From assembly GCA_963920765.1 (NCBI GenBank), contig OY987251.1:7691219-7755218 (forward strand): DNA of 64,000 nt, in the 5' to 3' direction. A program made the position numbers and the translations under genes. Every line of letters starts with the position of its first letter. Within the stretch, counting starts at the first letter, position 1. This DNA comes from Ulota crispa (lineage: Eukaryota > Streptophyta > Bryopsida > Orthotrichales > Orthotrichaceae). The notes beneath the pieces were generated by a model, which ran no database searches, was not told the origin of the DNA, and saw only the letters and a program-made list of their open reading frames with translations. Below are positions 60,202-64,000 of this stretch, piece by piece.

Positions 60202-60835
60202 TCAACCTTTATAGCTTTGAATATATGTAATCTTGGAAGAAGTATGCAAGTTATCATCATTAAATGGTCATTTAAAAATTATGAAATTTGTCCTTCTTTT
60301 CTTTATGGAACTCCTAGACATGGTGCAATGTGACGGGTTTAGCAAGAAAAAAATGTTAAGGAACTACCAATTCCCTATACATATGCATCAAGTGCGTTAC
60401 AAAGCATTCCAAAAGAATCATTTCAAACCTAGTAATTCCTTACCAAATCACTTTTCTTTCTCCAATTTTTTCAAAAAGAAACTTTACTTCTTTGCCTCTA
60501 CAAGTCCACTGATTTGAAAATGCATATTTGCTTTTTCCCTACACTAAGCATTAGTAAGTTGTTGGATGGGAGGAATCCACTTTTTCCAAGAGAAATTATG
60601 TTTGTTTAGCAAAAGCAACAAAACACTTTTTACTAGTTTGGCAAAAAGGATTCACTTTTTTCAACTGACAATTTTACTTCTCCCACAAGGAATTTTGCTT
60701 TGGTGGACGGAGCAAGTTCACTTGGTTAGCAAACACGTAAGCTTAATGTTTATTTAGCAATGCAGATTCACAGCAAGACAAAATCTACTTCTTGGATTAG
60801 GCCTAATTGTTTCTTCCTTGGAGTAACCTAACTTT

Positions 60836-61247
60836 TTTGACGGAATGAGTTTACTTTTTTGACGGAATGAGTTTACTTTTTTGACGGAATGAGTTTACTT
60901 TTTTGAAGGCACACATGTACTTAGGTCTCGCAATTTTAGGCAAGCTTACATTTTGGTGGTATTAGCTTACATTTTGGTGGTATTAGCTTACATTTTGGTG
61001 GTATTAGCTTACTTTTTGGTGGTATTAGCTTACTTTTTGGTGGTATTAGCTTACTTTTTGGTGGTATTAGCTTACTTTTTGGTGGTATTAGCTTACTTCT
61101 TGGTGGTATTAGCTTACTTTTTGGTGGTATTAGCTTACTTTTTGGTGGTATTAGCTTACTTTTTGGTGGTATTAGCTTACTTTTTGGTGGTATTAGCTTA
61201 CTTTTTGGTGGTATTAGCTTACTTTTTGGTGGTATTAGCTTACTTTT
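60836..61247 (+). repeat. 21-bp minisatellite with two unit types
   Basis: First comes TTTTTGACGGAATGAGTTTAC in three copies (about 60836-60905). A gap of about 50 bp follows, then TTTTTGGTGGTATTAGCTTAC in 14 copies, with GGTGGT every 21 bp from 60955 to 61228. Both units are 21 bp and share the outer bases. The open frame 60953-61516 (VVLAYFL repeats) results from the unit being a multiple of three and is probably not a gene. Confidence 0.9.
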
Positions 61248-61410
61248 GGAGAGGGCAATTCTACTCTTTACTGCGACAATTGCAGCTTAGAGCATCTCCA
61301 CTAGGGGGTTCCCGTATCCTCTCCCCATGTGGATGGTGGGGGAGCAAATATGGATATAGGGATAGGCAAGCCTTACGAGTTCTTCTCTATCCCTCCATAG
61401 TTACTAAAAT

Positions 61411-61510
61411 GGGTCAAGAGAGATGGGTCAAGAGAGATGGGTCAAGAGAGATGGGTCAAGAGAGATGGGTCAAGAGAGATGGGTCAAGAGAGATGGGTCA
61501 AGAGAGATGG
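61411..61510 (+). repeat. 14-bp minisatellite, about seven copies
   Basis: GGGTCAAGAGAGAT is repeated head to tail about seven times, followed by degenerate GAGAGATGAAAATGAGAG variants. Confidence 0.9.
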
Positions 61511-61668
61511 AGGTGAGAGATGAAAATGAGAGATGAATGTGAGAGGGGGTAACAAATTGTATTTTTTGGGAAAAAATGAGGATATAGTTTTTTGCACTTG
61601 AGTTCCTTACATGGTCTTTTGTACAAAGAATTTGACCCCCCTATCATCCAAATTCTCTAAATATTTAA

Positions 61669-62349
61669 CCCCTAAAATTCTTTTGTGTTTAGAGGTCCAA
61701 AATTGCTTCAAAATACTAGTCCCCAAAGCAAGGTCAAAATCTTCATTGAAACTTACTTTTTAACAAATCCAACCGTAGGGTCCTTTGGTTGACTTGCACA
61801 AGTACATTGTCCTAAAATTTGAGAATGAATATCCCCACCAATTGCAAGATCAATGTGCCTAAATCTCAAAATATGGGCTTTTCTAGTCCTAATTGAAGAT
61901 GAAGTTTTGTTTTTCAAACTTTTTAGAGAAAAACACATATGTTGTATTTCTTATGCAATTTTGGCAATATGTTAGAAAATGGGTCAAAAGCATATATAAA
62001 AGAATTTAGCCAAAAAAATTGGATTCATTTTTATAGAAATTGTAAAGTGAAAGGTATTGATAAATGAAAGATATAACTAATATGCTAATAAGCTTTGGAA
62101 GAATTTGAAAATTGTTAATCCCAATGGCAAGAATGCTCTAACAAACATTTTGTAACTTTAGTTTTCATTTTCATTTGAAAATTTTCAAAATTGAGAGTAA
62201 AAGATAACTTTATATGTTTTTTCTACCCTCTTCCTACCTTCATTGCCCGCAAAATAAAACTCCTTTTAACTCTTACCTCACTATTTGGAATTGAGTGGTT
62301 CAATTTTTTTTTGAGTAGGTATCAATCTATAAAGTTCTAAAAAATTAAA

Positions 62350-62438
<89 letters not shown>

Positions 62439-62652
62439 TTTTTTTTTTGCTGCCCGATTTGACATTGAAATTGAAAAAACCTTCTAACTTTTGCATTACT
62501 TATTGGAATGACATGAAACAAAGCTTCACATGTAGATTATGATGAGTAGCATCTATCTTAAAAATTTCATGAAAAATTTCCAAATCATGAAATCAATAGA
62601 GCCTGCCCAAGTTCTCATAAAGCCCAAAGTGGGCTCCTTGGTCCTTTAGGGG
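61669..62652. mobile_element. TTAA-flanked element with a long TA microsatellite
   Basis: 984 bp between TTAA at 61665-61668 and 62653-62656, from CCCCTAAAATTC to CTTGGTCCTTTAGGGG. About 62352-62434 is an uninterrupted TA run of roughly 80 bp. The right end and nearby motifs match the C/D family. Confidence 0.75.
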
Positions 62653-62789
62653 TTAAGATACATGCTCCTAGTGAAAGAGGGTTTTTCCTATTTGGATGAA
62701 TTTCATCCGGATATATGTAGGGAAGTCCTTGGTAGAGATGCTCTTACTTGTTAGTGGAGCAAGCTTAAGGCCACTTTACACTACAAGCT

Positions 62790-62989
62790 NNNNNNNNNNN
62801 NNNNNNNNNNNNNNNNNNNNNNNNNNNNNNNNNNNNNNNNNNNNNNNNNNNNNNNNNNNNNNNNNNNNNNNNNNNNNNNNNNNNNNNNNNNNNNNNNNNN
62901 NNNNNNNNNNNNNNNNNNNNNNNNNNNNNNNNNNNNNNNNNNNNNNNNNNNNNNNNNNNNNNNNNNNNNNNNNNNNNNNNNNNNNNNNN
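62790..62989. other. Assembly gap (200 N)
   Basis: A run of exactly 200 N, which may be a nominal gap length. Reading frames drawn through it are meaningless. Confidence 0.99.
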
Positions 62990-63057
62990 AATTCACTGTG
63001 CCAGAAATCTTGTGAGGTGAGAAGTTCGAGGGCCAGATTTCATGTTTGAAGCCCCCT
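62990..63057. mobile_element. Right end of a MITE related to 18709-19033
   Basis: TGTGAGGTGAGAA, GATTTCATGTTTGAA and the terminal GCCCCCT match the right end of the PPP4R2-upstream MITE. The left part lies in the gap. Confidence 0.65.
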
Positions 63058-63109
63058 AATTTAAGTTTGAAGCCCCTATTATACAACATCACACAAATGC
63101 CACCACAAC

Positions 63110-63578
63110 ACTCCCAAACTCCCGATTCTCCCCTCCAGATTCTCCCCTCCAGATTCTCCCCACAGATTCTCCCCACAGATTCTTCAACGACGAGCGTCCT
63201 TCTCCTTCACCACTTTGCCCATCCTGCCCAACACCGCCCCCCTTCAATCCAACAACGAGGGCGGCTATGGCGTCCTCACACAACATCACGTGCTGCTAAC
63301 ACCACGCCACCCAAACCAAACACTCCTCATCCAAACTCCCTCACTCACTCTCTCACTCACTCACTCTCTCAGACTTCCACTTGGCATGTCCCAATTAGAC
63401 TCGAAACTCCACTCACTCCACGTCGCATAAACCTTCTTAGTCTCGTCCAAAACCCACATCTTTGTTGCTGTTCACACTTTTCGACATTATCGCTGGAACT
63501 CCAAGCTCTGCTCTTTGCTTGAGCGTTTGGGATGAGGACAAGAGAGGAGCAAGAGAGGGGCAAGAGAAGAGCCGGGCT
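63110..63578 (+). promoter_or_regulatory. Pyrimidine-rich 5' flank of the last gene
   Basis: CCAGATTCTCCCCTC-type repeats (63127-63183) and a CTCACTCACTC microsatellite (about 63340-63372) precede the first coding exon. The composition is like the 5' flank of WRNIP1. No core promoter element was assigned. Confidence 0.4.
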
Positions 63579-63686
63579 ATGGGTGCTTTGTGTTGCTGTT
63601 TTAGCTCAGACACCAACTTGGAGGACTGGAGTCTTCGGCGACCCGACTGGTCGTGTCTCCGCAACTGCATGCCCTGGTTTTTTGCG
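63579..63686 (+). CDS. First coding exon of a gene starting MGALCCC, possibly a RING E3 ligase
   Basis: 36 codons from ATG at 63579 to a GT donor (CG|GTAAGT, 63687), phase 0; the rest lies outside the window. The N-terminus MGALCCC has a glycine at position 2 and a cysteine cluster, as in myristoylated and palmitoylated proteins. EDW and LRNCM recall the N-terminus of a plant RING-H2 E3 ligase group that begins MGAxCCC and has an RNC motif. That assignment comes from memory of the pattern and is tentative. An in-frame ATG at 63462 would add 39 residues, but would bury the lipidation-like start. Confidence 0.5.
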
Positions 63687-63732
63687 GTAAGTTAAAAGCC
63701 TTTTTGTGGGTTTTCTTTACCCTTTTTTTTAA

Positions 63733-63886
63733 CCCCTAAATGCCCAAGGCACCAGAATTTGGGGTTTTTAACACTAAAATATTTGGTGCCGTGGGCATTT
63801 AGGGGTTACTTTTTTTTTTTTACCCCCAAATACCTAAAGCACCAGAATTTGGTGTTTTTAACATTAAAAATTTGGGCATTTAGGGG
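63733..63886. mobile_element. Two adjacent minimal TTAA hairpin elements
   Basis: Unit 1 (63733-63805, after TTAA at 63729-63732) starts CCCCTAAATGCCCAAGGCACC and ends GGTGCCGTGGGCATTTAGGGG, a hairpin of 73 bp. Unit 2 (63824-63886) is a diverged copy (CCCCAAATACC to GGGCATTTAGGGG) sharing CACCAGAATTTGG. They lie just inside intron 1 of the last gene, within 200 bp of the exon. Confidence 0.8.
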
Positions 63887-64000
63887 TGACGATTTTTTCA
63901 ACAGATGAACTTCATGTGTTGTGTTTAATTAAGGGAATGTCTCCACTTTTTCATCGAATTGGGTGGTTTATTAAGGTTCTTTTTTTTGGTATCATTCTCG

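Noticed and set aside
60953-61516. Open frame of 187 codons with a VVLAYFL repeat
   Set aside because: It is a by-product of a 21-bp minisatellite whose period is a multiple of three, with no exon signals.
62281-62496. Frame with an alternating Ile-Tyr run
   Set aside because: Encoded by a TA microsatellite; not a gene.
62696-63176. Frames running through the N gap
   Set aside because: The undetermined bases make them artificial.
6579-63886. Many CCCTAAA/TTTAGGG motifs, as in plant telomeres
   Set aside because: They occur singly at TTAA-bounded element ends and never as tandem arrays, so they are transposon termini and not interstitial telomeres.

Overview
The window looks like nuclear DNA of a streptophyte (land plant or close algal relative) with a repeat-swollen genome. 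The evidence is three intron-rich genes of recognisable plant type, CACTA elements with the classic CACTACAAGAAA end, Stowaway-like MITEs, and a chromodomain Ty3/gypsy retrotransposon. I cannot name the species. Exons are clearly more GC-rich than the AT-rich surroundings. One assembly gap of N lies at 62790-62989.

Genes. Two are complete on the + strand. (1) A PPP4R2-type regulatory subunit of protein phosphatase 4 (19191-24064, 8 exons, 295 aa). (2) A WRNIP1/Mgs1-type AAA+ ATPase (31696-38845, 7 exons, about 880 aa), with a UBA-like N-terminus, a glutamine run, a roughly 210-residue low-complexity insert and one apparent GC-AG intron. On the - strand, 51019-52622 is an F-box/kelch-type gene that keeps its intron and full length but carries two in-frame TGA codons. 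At the right edge, 63579-63686 is the first coding exon of a gene starting MGALCCC, possibly a membrane-anchored RING E3 ligase.

Mobile DNA fills most of the rest. 8816-14848 is a full-length but dead chromovirus on the - strand, with 264-bp LTRs about 93% identical. 1650-6360 is a large element bounded by inverted repeats of nearly 1 kb. The most striking component is a swarm of at least 20 short elements in several sequence families. They share TTAA flanks and CCCCTAAA- or CCCCTCAA-type ends, a piggyBac-like signature. They are nested in one another, in hAT-like MITEs and in gene introns. Other groups are TA-flanked elements starting AGGTAG, fold-back elements with 8- or 9-bp target duplications, and CACTA MITEs. 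Several are long hairpins; the one at 53917-54143 is almost perfect.

Layout: 1-8.6 kb repeats; 8.8-14.85 kb retrotransposon; 15.6-19.0 kb nested elements; 19.2-24.1 kb PPP4R2; 24.3-31 kb minisatellite and MITEs; 31.7-38.8 kb WRNIP1 with a mobile element in every intron; 39.6-50.7 kb TTAA elements; 51-52.6 kb F-box pseudogene; 53.2-62.7 kb hairpins, TTAA elements and minisatellites; 63-64 kb start of the next gene. The two intact genes both act in DNA-damage and replication-stress responses in other eukaryotes, but nothing here shows that they are co-regulated.
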